From Phyllobacterium zundukense (GTDB lineage Bacteria > Pseudomonadota > Alphaproteobacteria > Rhizobiales > Rhizobiaceae), in contig NZ_CP104971.1 in the NCBI RefSeq assembly GCF_025452195.1, forward strand, positions 434,001-498,000: a stretch of DNA of 64,000 nt, read 5' to 3'. Positions 33,025 through 41,432 of the stretch are shown piece by piece. The position numbers and the translations under genes were made by a program. The notes under the pieces were generated by a model. The model ran no database searches. It was not told the DNA's origin and was given only the letters and a program-made list of their open reading frames with translations. How positions within the stretch are numbered: position 1 is the first letter of the stretch; every line of letters starts with the position of its first letter.

Positions 33025-34803
33025 ATGGATAGCTCGGCGCCGACAGCATCAGTGACACAGAATGACGGACTCGGGTGGCAATCCGATATTATCGCTGACC
33101 TGATCAAGCAATACGGGTTTCCCTTCATAACGCTCAATCCTGGTGCCAGCTATCGCGGGCTGCATGACTCACTCGTCAATCACAATGGCGATGAGCCGCC
33201 AATGCTGCTTTGCCAGCACGAAAAGATCGCCGTCCAGATTGCGCATGGCTATGCGAAAGCGTCGGGCCAGCCTTTGGCTGTCATTGTACACAATGTCGTC
33301 GGTCTCCTGCACGCCACCATGGGCATCTACTACGCCTACACGGATCGTGCTCCGGTCTTTGTTATCGGCGCAACCGGACCGATGGACGAGGGCAAGCGGC
33401 GGCCCCGGGTCGATTGGGCCCATACGGCGAACGTTCAGGGAACGCAGATCCGCGACTACGTGAAATGGGATTATCAGCCGGGCGGCATGGGCGGCGTTGT
33501 GGACAGTTTTGCCCGTGCTTACTCGATCATGATGACAGAGCCGCAAGGCCCGATCTACATGTGCTATGACGCCGCCTTGCAGGAGGCGCCGCTATCCGAA
33601 CCGATTGCGCTGTCATCGCTGACATCCACAAAAACGCCGAGCCGGATCGCCCCCGATCCTGCCGCACTTGAAGAGGCTGCAGACCGCTTGATCGCAGCGG
33701 ATTGGCCTGTGCTGGTGCCGCAATTCGTCGGTCGCGACAAGAACGGCTATTCGGACATGGTTGCTCTTGCGGAAACGTTGGGCGCCCCCGTCGCCGACAC
33801 ACAATGGCGGCTTAATTTTCCAACCGGGCATCCACTCGACATGCGGATGAACCGGGACGTATTCAAACAAGCCGATTTGATAACGCTGCTCGACTGCCGG
33901 GATTGGGAGCGGCCGACGCACGAAAACGATCGTATAAATCGCACGTTGAAGCCGCTTTTTCCGGAGCATTGCGAATGGCTGGATATCGGTTTTGCCGATA
34001 TCGAGATTTCGAAATGGGCGACCGACTATCAGCGGTTTCCCGAATGCGCGCAACGCGTGCTCGCCGATACGGCGCTCGCCCTGCCTGCACTGACATCGAT
34101 CATTGGCAAGCGTGCCAAGGACGACGCGAAACTTGCCCGGAAGATTACGGAGCGCGGGCAGGCCGTTGCTGAAATGCATGACGCGCAGCGTGCAAAATGG
34201 CGCGAACAGGCAAAGGTCGATTGGGATGCAAGCCCGATCACTTTGCCCCGGCTCGCCACCGAAGTATGGAACAAGATCCAGCATGAGGATTGGGTTTTAA
34301 CGACCAACGCATTCGAGGACTGGGCGTTGAAGCTCTGGGATTTCGACCGGCCCTACCGTTGGCCCGGCAAGGCGCTCGGGACGGGAACACAGATCGGCAT
34401 GGCGACAGGCGTGGCGCTTGCCCATCGCGGCACCGGACGTCTCGTTGTCGATTGCCAGACCGATGGCGATTTGCTGTTTGACGTCGGCGCTCTTTGGTTT
34501 GCGGCAAAACACAAAGTGCCGTTCCTCTGTGTCATGCACAATAACCGCGCCTATTACAACGATTGGGAGCACCAGATCACCGTGGCGCGCCAGCGCGGAA
34601 CGCCCGTCGAACGCGCCTATATCGGCATGGATATCATGGATCCGGCCCCGGACTTTTCCACTATCGCGCGTGGGTTTGGCTGGTACGCCGAAGGTCCGAT
34701 CGAAGATGCCAAGGATATCGCCAGCGCGCTCGACCGGGCGATAGCGCAGGTCAAGAGGGGCGTTCCAGCGCTCATCGACATCATCACTCAACATGCCGGG
34801 TGA
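33025..34803 (+). CDS. Thiamine diphosphate-dependent enzyme (acetolactate synthase/benzoylformate decarboxylase superfamily)
   Basis: Start ATG 33025 with AAGGACT upstream; 592 residues. The N-terminal PYR domain keeps the cofactor-activating Glu in LLCQHEKIAVQIAHGYAKASG. The C-terminal PP domain has CQTDGDLLFDVGALWFAA followed by MHNNRAYYNDWEHQI, the GDG...NN magnesium motif. Central domain 200-330 is typical. It is not a close match to known acetolactate synthases, and its operon (TTT importer, hydroxyacid dehydrogenase, bicupin, EutA-like protein) suggests decarboxylation of a 2-oxo acid in a specialised route. Product unknown. Confidence 0.88.
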   Translation: MDSSAPTASVTQNDGLGWQSDIIADLIKQYGFPFITLNPGASYRGLHDSLVNHNGDEPPMLLCQHEKIAVQIAHGYAKASGQPLAVIVHNVVGLLHATMGIYYAYTDRAPVFVIGATGPMDEGKRRPRVDWAHTANVQGTQIRDYVKWDYQPGGMGGVVDSFARAYSIMMTEPQGPIYMCYDAALQEAPLSEPIALSSLTSTKTPSRIAPDPAALEEAADRLIAADWPVLVPQFVGRDKNGYSDMVALAETLGAPVADTQWRLNFPTGHPLDMRMNRDVFKQADLITLLDCRDWERPTHENDRINRTLKPLFPEHCEWLDIGFADIEISKWATDYQRFPECAQRVLADTALALPALTSIIGKRAKDDAKLARKITERGQAVAEMHDAQRAKWREQAKVDWDASPITLPRLATEVWNKIQHEDWVLTTNAFEDWALKLWDFDRPYRWPGKALGTGTQIGMATGVALAHRGTGRLVVDCQTDGDLLFDVGALWFAAKHKVPFLCVMHNNRAYYNDWEHQITVARQRGTPVERAYIGMDIMDPAPDFSTIARGFGWYAEGPIEDAKDIASALDRAIAQVKRGVPALIDIITQHAG

Positions 34804-34836
34804 ACCGATGAAATATCGACTTATGTGGAGGCAGAC

Positions 34837-35697
34837 ATGAAGGTTGGAGTCGTGGGAGTTGGAGAGATGGGGCTGGCTATGGCGGGCCACATACTCGACC
34901 ATGACATCGAAGTCGCTGTCTTCGACGTCGACCAGGAAAAGCTCGGACAGGCTCGCGAGCGCGGCCTCGCAACGAAGGAAAGCCTCGCTCAACTGGCCGA
35001 AGTGGCGGATGTGTTTGTTCTCGTTGTGGCGACGGACCAGCAGGTGATCGATGTTTCGCTGGAGCTGGCCGAAAAGGCCGCCGACGGAGCCAACATCGTC
35101 GTTGCCGCCACCATAAGCCCCGAGACGATGCTCGAGCTCGGACCTCAGGTCGAAGCCAGGGGCAAGCGGCTCGTTGACGCGCCAGTCGTCTACGGCGCTT
35201 CAGGTGCGCGTGAGGGTACGCTGCTTTCGCTGTGCGGCGGTTCGGAAGAAGATATCGAGCGCATCCGGCCGGTCTTGATGAGCTACAGCCGCGACCTTAT
35301 TCACGTCGGGCCACGCGGAGCCGGGCAGATCGCCAAATCCTGCAACAATCTGTTGCATTGGGTTCATTGCGTGGCCAACTTCGAGACGCTGTTGATCGCC
35401 AAGCGTTACGGGATCGATGCACAGCGAATGCGCGAAGTCCTCCTGCAATGCCCGGGAACCAACGGTACCCTCAGCCGGTGGGACAGCACGCGCTTCACCT
35501 GGCAGGAAAAGGATATGGATGTGACGCTGGACCTTGCCCAGAAGGGTGGCCTGATGCTGCCGCTTTCCGGACAAGTCGACCAGATCATCAAGACGTTGCA
35601 TGCCGATGACGTCAAGGCTCTGCTGTATGGGCCGGAGGCAAGCTATCTCGGCAGGGTGGTTCGACCGTTGTCCTCGTCTGAAGGCGGGGTTGGTTGA
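34837..35697 (+). CDS. NAD(P)-dependent beta-hydroxyacid dehydrogenase (3-hydroxyisobutyrate dehydrogenase family)
   Basis: Start ATG 34837 follows GGAGG; 286 residues. The Rossmann motif is MKVGVVGVGEMGLAMAGHIL, the substrate loop VYGASGAREGTLLSLCGG and the catalytic Lys lies in GAGQIAKSCNNLLHWVH. This is the standard order of the family. It lies between the ThDP enzyme and the bicupin B gene. It could reduce an aldehyde made by the ThDP enzyme, or oxidise a hydroxy acid. Confidence 0.9.
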   Translation: MKVGVVGVGEMGLAMAGHILDHDIEVAVFDVDQEKLGQARERGLATKESLAQLAEVADVFVLVVATDQQVIDVSLELAEKAADGANIVVAATISPETMLELGPQVEARGKRLVDAPVVYGASGAREGTLLSLCGGSEEDIERIRPVLMSYSRDLIHVGPRGAGQIAKSCNNLLHWVHCVANFETLLIAKRYGIDAQRMREVLLQCPGTNGTLSRWDSTRFTWQEKDMDVTLDLAQKGGLMLPLSGQVDQIIKTLHADDVKALLYGPEASYLGRVVRPLSSSEGGVG

Positions 35698-35794
35698 CGG
35701 GAAGACGGTTTTTCCGAAATGGCGATACCGAAGGCCCGGCCAGAAACGGATACTTCCCAATCAGGAATAGAAACGTAAATCGAGAGTGAGTTCT

Positions 35795-37024
35795 ATGGCG
35801 ACCAGTGCTGAAAAAGCGACGACATTTGGTTCCGAACCCGTTGCGGTTCAGGATCCGGACAATTCGAAATTTCTGGTAGACCCTTACAAGGATTGGTCGA
35901 CGGGAGAAGGCATCCCTATCCATTTCGATTTTGGTCACGACCTGCTCGAGCTCGAGACAGGGCCTTGGGATCGATACGACGCTCGCGGTTGTTTTGCACA
36001 CACTGTGGGTATGGGCGATTTCATGGCCAATTATGTCATCGAGGTCTTGCCTGGCCGCAAGACCAGCCCCGTCAAGCACCTCTATGAAGCATTCTTCTTC
36101 GTGCTCGCCGGATATGGTTCGACGACCGTCTGGCTGCCGAATGGCGAAGTCCGCACCTTCGAATGGGGACCGAAGGCGCTGTTTGCCATACCGCTGAACT
36201 GCACCTACCAGATACACAATGGATCGGGGCGCGAACCGGTGCGGCTGTCCTGCACCAATGATGCTCCGCTGAGCATCAATCTTTATCACAATCTGGATTT
36301 CATCTTCAAAAACGATTTCGCGTTTCCGGAAAGAAGCGGGCAGTCGAAGCACTTCGAAGGTGAGGGCGTGCTCTATTCCTACGGGACCGAGTCAGCCCGC
36401 AAGATCCAGAACGTCTGGGAAACCAATTTCGTCCATGACCTCACCAGCTTCAAGCTTTACGAGTTCGAAGGACGAGGCAAGGGATCGCTCAACGTCAACT
36501 TCGTGCTTGCCGATGGCACCATGCATGCCCACGTGTCGCAGATGCCCGTGGGCCGCTACAAGAAGGCACACCGGCATGCCGCCGGTACGCACGTTCATGC
36601 GGTCGATGGCACGGGCTATTCGCTGCTCTGGTACGAGGGCGAGTCGGAGTTCAAGGAATTCCCGTGGAAGCACGGGTTCATGTATACGCCACCATTCTGG
36701 ATGTATCATCAGCACTTCAACACGGGACCTGAACCAGCGCGCTATGTTGCGTGCAGCCTGGGGAGCCGGCGTTATCCGTTCATATCCCTGCGGCGGAAAA
36801 GTGCTGAGGGCAAGGGCGCAACATCTGTGAAGGACGGCGGACGCCAGATCGAGTACGAGGATCAGGATCCACGCGTACATCGCAAATTCCTGGAGGCGCT
36901 CAAGGAGACGGGCGTGCCTTCTGCCATGGGCGACACTTTCGATGAAGCCGCAGTATTGGCGCTGCCCAAGGAATCGCTGACAGGCGTCATCCAGACCCCC
37001 GTTCTGGTGGGACCGGCCATCTAG
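35795..37024 (+). CDS. Bicupin protein, copy B, putative metal-dependent enzyme
   Basis: 409 residues from ATG 35795. Cupin 1 shows SPVKHLYEAFFFVLAGYGST and ALFAIPLNCTYQIHNGSG; cupin 2 shows GRYKKAHRHAAGTHVHAVDG and WMYHQHFNTGPEPARYVA. These line up with copy A at 14054 (KHMYEEIYIVVEGRGST, GRYSKAHAHTSAAILICLKG, WYHQHFSVSKEPF). The His-rich second cupin (HRHAAGTHVHA) is the more likely metal site. In cupin 1 the usual second Glu of KHLYEA is followed by Ala where copy A has Glu. Reaction unknown; it may be a dioxygenase or isomerase. Confidence 0.8.
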   Translation: MATSAEKATTFGSEPVAVQDPDNSKFLVDPYKDWSTGEGIPIHFDFGHDLLELETGPWDRYDARGCFAHTVGMGDFMANYVIEVLPGRKTSPVKHLYEAFFFVLAGYGSTTVWLPNGEVRTFEWGPKALFAIPLNCTYQIHNGSGREPVRLSCTNDAPLSINLYHNLDFIFKNDFAFPERSGQSKHFEGEGVLYSYGTESARKIQNVWETNFVHDLTSFKLYEFEGRGKGSLNVNFVLADGTMHAHVSQMPVGRYKKAHRHAAGTHVHAVDGTGYSLLWYEGESEFKEFPWKHGFMYTPPFWMYHQHFNTGPEPARYVACSLGSRRYPFISLRRKSAEGKGATSVKDGGRQIEYEDQDPRVHRKFLEALKETGVPSAMGDTFDEAAVLALPKESLTGVIQTPVLVGPAI

Positions 37025-37035
37025 TTCTTCGTTGA

Positions 37036-37063
37036 GGAAGTCGCGCTGCCCGGCGCGACTTCC
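37036..37063 (+). terminator. Perfect 11-base hairpin between bicupin B and EutA-like B genes
   Basis: Arms GGAAGTCGCGC (37036-37046) and GCGCGACTTCC (37053-37063) pair fully around loop TGCCCG. It fills most of the 67-base gap. No T-run of note follows (ATTGTAATT), so it can reduce read-through or protect the upstream mRNA end, giving more bicupin than EutA-like protein. Confidence 0.65.
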
Positions 37064-37091
37064 ATTGTAATTCGTATAGCAGGAGAAATGC

Positions 37092-38597
37092 GTGCACGAT
37101 TTTGATCTGGACCATGAGCACGAGGATTTATCGGAATCCGATCAGCTGGCGATTTCGCGGGCGATCTGGGAACAGGAAAACCTCGAGCTTCTCACCGTCG
37201 GTATCGATATCGGCAGCTCCACCTCGCACCTGCTGTTTGCCCGTATCGTTCTGCAGCGGGAGAAGGATGATCTGTCGAGCCGGTTTGTGGTTGTCGAACG
37301 CACTGTTCTTTGGCGCTCGCCCATTCTCCTCACGCCCTTCCTGCCGGACGGCACGATCGATGCCCATGAGCTTCGCCATTTCTTCCACCATTGCTATCAC
37401 GATGCCGGCTACAAGCGAGCCGATGTCGATTCAGGCGCTGTTATTCTCACAGGCGAGGCCATAAAACGAACGAACGCCCGCGCGATCGACGAAATATTCG
37501 CAAATGAATCAGGCAAATTCGTCTGCGCGACTGCCGGCCACAAACTTGAATCCATCCTGGCGGCACATGGGTCGGGCGCGACAGCCCTTTCGAGAAAACG
37601 GGATGCTTGCGGCCTTCACGTCGATATTGGAGGCGGCACGACCAAACTTGCGCTCATCGACAAGGGGGAAATTCTCGGCGTTGCCGCTTTCGCCGTCGGC
37701 GGACGTTTGCTGGCAAAAGACCAGCATGGAAAATGGTCTCGCATCGACGAGTCGGCAAGGATCGTCGCGCAATCGCTCGGTATAGAGATTTCCGGTGATG
37801 AATTGCCCGATGAAGCGGCTCGCCAAGGCATCACGAAGCGGCTCGCAGCGCTTGCGGTCGATCAGATTTTGGGAGAGCCGCTTGACGATCTCGGCGAGAA
37901 ATTGCTGCTGACCGATGCGCTGGAGAGGCATGTCGCCCCGACTTACATCACCTTCTCGGGCGGCGTCTCCGAATATATTTTTGGCCATGAGACCGAGGAT
38001 CACGGAGACATCGCGCAAACACTCGCACAGGAGATCGTGGCGCAGCTTGGCCCGCGCATCGACGTGCCGGTTATCGATGCAGGGCAACGCATCAGAGCAA
38101 CGGTCATTGGAGCATCGCAGTTCACCGTTCAGGTCAGCGGCAAGACGCTCTATATGAGCGGCATCAAGGCACTGCCTGCTCATAACATTCCCGTCGTTCA
38201 CCTCGGGACCAGCTTGCCCGAAGTCATCGACGCCGATGAGATCGCAAGCATTTTCAAGGCAAGTGCTGAACGTCAGGATCGGGATCTGTTACTACCCCTG
38301 GCACTGGCATTCTCGTGGAGCGGATTGCCGGACTATCCGCGGCTATTGGCCATGGCCACCGCCATCAAGTCGGTAGCGGCACCGGCAGGTCAGCGCGAGG
38401 AACTGCTTGTGCTGGTGATCGACGGCGATATCGGGCAGACGATCGGCCGCATTCTCGAGAAAGAACTCGATCTTGGATCAAACCTGGTTTCCATCGACGG
38501 GGTGCAGCTCAAGGATCTGGATTTTGTCGATCTCGGCGAATTCATCGACCCGCCCGGTGTGATTCCGGTCGTCATCAAGTCGTTGCTCTTCTCATGA
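37092..38597 (+). CDS. EutA-like actin-fold ATPase, copy B (orphan reactivating factor)
   Basis: GTG 37092, preceded by AGGAGA, gives 501 residues. Phosphate loop 1 is LTVGIDIGSSTSHLLFARIV, phosphate loop 2 LHVDIGGGTTKLALI, nucleotide loop ITFSGGVSEYIFG, and the C-terminus VVIKSLLFS resembles the EutA end. The N-terminus is rich in Asp, Glu and His. It is similar to copy A at 12521 throughout, and both follow a bicupin. No eutBC or B12-dependent lyase gene is in the window. Role presumably in activation or repair of a partner enzyme; the partner is unproven. Confidence 0.86.
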   Translation: MHDFDLDHEHEDLSESDQLAISRAIWEQENLELLTVGIDIGSSTSHLLFARIVLQREKDDLSSRFVVVERTVLWRSPILLTPFLPDGTIDAHELRHFFHHCYHDAGYKRADVDSGAVILTGEAIKRTNARAIDEIFANESGKFVCATAGHKLESILAAHGSGATALSRKRDACGLHVDIGGGTTKLALIDKGEILGVAAFAVGGRLLAKDQHGKWSRIDESARIVAQSLGIEISGDELPDEAARQGITKRLAALAVDQILGEPLDDLGEKLLLTDALERHVAPTYITFSGGVSEYIFGHETEDHGDIAQTLAQEIVAQLGPRIDVPVIDAGQRIRATVIGASQFTVQVSGKTLYMSGIKALPAHNIPVVHLGTSLPEVIDADEIASIFKASAERQDRDLLLPLALAFSWSGLPDYPRLLAMATAIKSVAAPAGQREELLVLVIDGDIGQTIGRILEKELDLGSNLVSIDGVQLKDLDFVDLGEFIDPPGVIPVVIKSLLFS

Positions 38598-38617
38598 TCT
38601 GCAGCGGTTGACAGGTA

Positions 38618-39613
38618 ATGGCAAAGGTCCAGGAACCGAACCAGTCTGCTGGTGCCGCCCGGTCAAGTTTCGATGGGCTGGACCTCAATGACATCGTCAT
38701 ATTCACACGCGTCGTTCAGTATGGCAGCTTCACCGAAGCGGCAAAGATATTCGCAAAGTCGCCGTCCTATATGAGCAAACACGTTACCCAGCTCGAAAAT
38801 TCTCTGGCCCTGACACTGCTGCACCGCTCGACGCACAAGGTGTTTCTCACCGATGCTGGCAGTGTGCTGTTCGACCATTGCGTCCGGATACTCGCCGAAC
38901 TCGATGCAGCCAAGGCAGATGCCAGCGGGCTCAGCAGTGAACTGATCGGAAATCTCAGGATACACACGACACCGGGGGTAGGGCAGGGGCTGGTCGTCCC
39001 GGCCATCATCGATTTCAATACTGAATTCCCGGCCGTGAAAGTGGAACTTACCGTCAGTGTCAATTCGGTGAGCCTCATGGAGCGAGGCGTGGACGTCGTC
39101 GTCGGCAGCCGTCATTTCGAAGATGATGTGTCTTTTCACAGTGGCCTTTTCGAACGCAAACTCGGTCCTGCTCCCTATGCCATTTGTGCGGCGCCGGGTT
39201 ATTTTGCGCGCCATGGAATGCCGAATCACCCGCACGATCTTCAAAACCACAATTGCCTTGTCCATATGACGCAGAAACGAGATCCCAAGATCTGGCAAAT
39301 CAGATCAGATGGCGAGGATGTCGCCGTTCCCGTCGATGGAACGTTTCATTCCAACCTGGAGGGCGCGATTTTGCTCGCAGCGGTTGAAGGGGCCGGCATC
39401 GTGCGCCTGCCACTTTATAGCGTTGCTGCTGAAATCCAGTCGGGGCAACTGGTTCCGATCTTCGACGGAGATGTCGCTTCTGATCGGGTGATCAAGGCAT
39501 TCTATCCGAAAAGCCGGTTCGTGCCAAAGAAGGTACGCGCATTCCTGGCCATTCTGGAAACCAAGTTGAACACGCGCATGCAGGATTGTGAGAAATCGAG
39601 CGTCGCCATTTAG
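38618..39613 (+). CDS. LysR-family transcriptional regulator of module B
   Basis: 331 residues with the LysR DNA-binding domain starting near residue 24 (LDLNDIVIFTRVVQYGSFTE, PSYMSKHVTQLENSLALTLL, HRSTHKVFLTDAG) and an effector domain with RIHTTPGVGQGLVVPAIIDF. The branch resembles DsdC/AaeR-like regulators of acid catabolism. It is the last gene of the plus-strand operon of module B, so it may control the upstream genes; a T-N11-A palindrome at 29565 is a candidate target. Confidence 0.92.
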   Translation: MAKVQEPNQSAGAARSSFDGLDLNDIVIFTRVVQYGSFTEAAKIFAKSPSYMSKHVTQLENSLALTLLHRSTHKVFLTDAGSVLFDHCVRILAELDAAKADASGLSSELIGNLRIHTTPGVGQGLVVPAIIDFNTEFPAVKVELTVSVNSVSLMERGVDVVVGSRHFEDDVSFHSGLFERKLGPAPYAICAAPGYFARHGMPNHPHDLQNHNCLVHMTQKRDPKIWQIRSDGEDVAVPVDGTFHSNLEGAILLAAVEGAGIVRLPLYSVAAEIQSGQLVPIFDGDVASDRVIKAFYPKSRFVPKKVRAFLAILETKLNTRMQDCEKSSVAI

Positions 39614-39685
39614 ACGCCTGTATCGAGCGTACAATTTGCCGAACTGTACCGCGATTCATCTATAACCAAGCGAGACCACCCCACT

Positions 39686-40327
39686 ATGCCGTTCAATTTA
39701 GATCAAGCCACCATTGCTGCTTATTTCGAGGTGATCATGATCAACGTGCTCCTGTCGGGAGACAATGTGATCGTCATCGCCATGGCGGCGGCAGGTCTCG
39801 CCAACGATCTGCGTGGCAAGGCCATTGCCGCCGGCATTGCGGCGGCTGCGGTCATCCGGATCGTTTTCGCGGTGACGGCGGTCAAGCTTCTCGCAATCAC
39901 CGGCATCACGTTTGCCGGCGGCCTGCTGCTCCTGTGGATATGCTGGACAATGCTGCAGGAACTGCGTGCTTCCGGCGAGGATGATGAGGATCATCTCGCG
40001 GGAGTCGATGGCGGCGGCGGGCTCGCCATAAAACCCAAGATGTTCCGCCAGGCCATCTTCCAGATCATTCTTGCCGATGTTTCCATGTCCCTCGACAATG
40101 TGCTGGCTGTCGCCGGCGCGGCCAAGGAAAATATGCACGCGCTGATATTCGGATTGATCCTGTCCGTTTTGCTGATGGGACTGGCATCGTCGTTCGTTGC
40201 GAAACTCCTCAACAGATACAGGTGGATTGGCTGGATAGGCTTGGCGATCATCGTCTACGTCGCCCTCGACATGGTCTGGCAAGGTGGCAATGAGCTCGCG
40301 ACACTCTACGGAGTTCACATCGCCTGA
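39686..40327 (+). CDS. TerC/YjbE-family integral membrane protein
   Basis: The 213-residue protein has about six hydrophobic segments and the two repeat motifs INVLLSGDNVIVIAMAAAG and LADVSMSLDNVLAVAGAAKE, each with the Asp-Asn pair of the TerC family. Family members export manganese or other divalent metals. A cytoplasmic acidic loop (EDDEDHLAG) separates the halves. It has no clear link to the neighbouring catabolic genes. I looked for a yybP-ykoY riboswitch in the 72 bases upstream and saw none. Confidence 0.9.
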   Translation: MPFNLDQATIAAYFEVIMINVLLSGDNVIVIAMAAAGLANDLRGKAIAAGIAAAAVIRIVFAVTAVKLLAITGITFAGGLLLLWICWTMLQELRASGEDDEDHLAGVDGGGGLAIKPKMFRQAIFQIILADVSMSLDNVLAVAGAAKENMHALIFGLILSVLLMGLASSFVAKLLNRYRWIGWIGLAIIVYVALDMVWQGGNELATLYGVHIA

Positions 40328-40454
40328 TCCCTTTGCTTAACAAACCAACCGAAGCTTGCCAGCTAATTTCCATGGGGCAGAGAGCTAAAATTTGTTCTTG
40401 TCACCGCTAGGTCACGATGTGACGGTCCCTCGCGGAGGACATGGAGGAGAGATT

Positions 40455-41414
40455 ATGAACAAGTTGCTCGCAGCATTTATCACCTGCGTTGGCATGGTGA
40501 CTGCCCCTGTGGCAATGGCTGCGGATTTTCCGGCCAAGAACATCCAATTCATCATACCCGTCAGCCCTGGCGGTGGTTTCGACACCTATGTGCGGGCGGT
40601 CGCGCCAATCCTTGAGCGTCACCTGCCGCAGTCCGTCAACATCGTCCCGACAAACATTCCGGCCGCGGGCGGTGCGCGAGGTGCCGCGCAGGTCTATCGC
40701 GCAAAACCCGATGGCTACACGATCGGCATCTTCAACATACCGGGCATGCTGGTTCCACAGATCAGAGGCGACAGCGATCTGCAGTACGATCTGAAAAAGA
40801 TGACATGGCTCGGCAGTTTCGGACAGGATGGTTACGGCGTCGGCGTGCCCACAGCGTCGCCCTATAAAACGGTCGCGGATTTGAAGGCGCTCGGACGTCC
40901 GGTGAAATTCACCGCTTCAGGACCCTCGTCGACCGCCTATTCGGCGACGATGATCGCCACCGACATGCTTGGTATCAAGCGTGAAATCATCTCGGGCTAC
41001 AAGGGCAGCAATGATTACGTGCTTGCGGTCATTCGCGGCGATGGGGATGCGGTGATCGGTCCGCTTCCGGTCATGGAGAAATTCGTCGAATCCGGCGAAT
41101 TGCGGATCATCGGAACCTTCGAGGAAAAATCGTCTGTGCCAGGCGCTCAAAACGCCATCGAGATGGGCCAGCCTGATCTGTCGAAACTGTCGGTCGGACG
41201 TCTTGTGGCCGGTCCTCCCGATCTTCCGCCAGAGGTGGCCAAGACTCTGTCCGAAAGCCTTATGGCGGCCATGCAGGACCCGGCGATGGCGACATGGTCG
41301 AAGGAAAGCGGCATTGCGGTCGAACCTGGCGATGCAGCCGCCGCCAAGGGAATTCTCGAAGGACAATTCAACTTCTACGAGCGCTACAGCAAGTATCTCG
41401 GCCCCGCTAACTAG
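40455..41414 (+). CDS. Tripartite tricarboxylate transporter binding protein, TctC/Bug family (system 2)
   Basis: ATG 40455 follows GAGGAGAG; 319 residues with signal peptide MNKLLAAFITCVGMVTAPVA (cleavage near AMAADF). Bug-fold segments are IQFIIPVSPGGGFDTYVRAV, NIVPTNIPAAGGARGAAQVY and VKFTASGPSSTAYSATM. Gene order in this system is TctC-TctA-TctB, unlike system 1 (A-B-C). The 127-base gap before it contains GTCAC-GAT-GTGAC at 40411-40423, a short palindrome. Confidence 0.92.
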   Translation: MNKLLAAFITCVGMVTAPVAMAADFPAKNIQFIIPVSPGGGFDTYVRAVAPILERHLPQSVNIVPTNIPAAGGARGAAQVYRAKPDGYTIGIFNIPGMLVPQIRGDSDLQYDLKKMTWLGSFGQDGYGVGVPTASPYKTVADLKALGRPVKFTASGPSSTAYSATMIATDMLGIKREIISGYKGSNDYVLAVIRGDGDAVIGPLPVMEKFVESGELRIIGTFEEKSSVPGAQNAIEMGQPDLSKLSVGRLVAGPPDLPPEVAKTLSESLMAAMQDPAMATWSKESGIAVEPGDAAAAKGILEGQFNFYERYSKYLGPAN

Positions 41415-41432
41415 GCTGTTCGAGGAGTATCC

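Noticed and set aside
39614..39685. yybP-ykoY manganese riboswitch before the TerC gene
   Set aside because: Only 72 bases available and neither the conserved stems nor loops of this class are visible.
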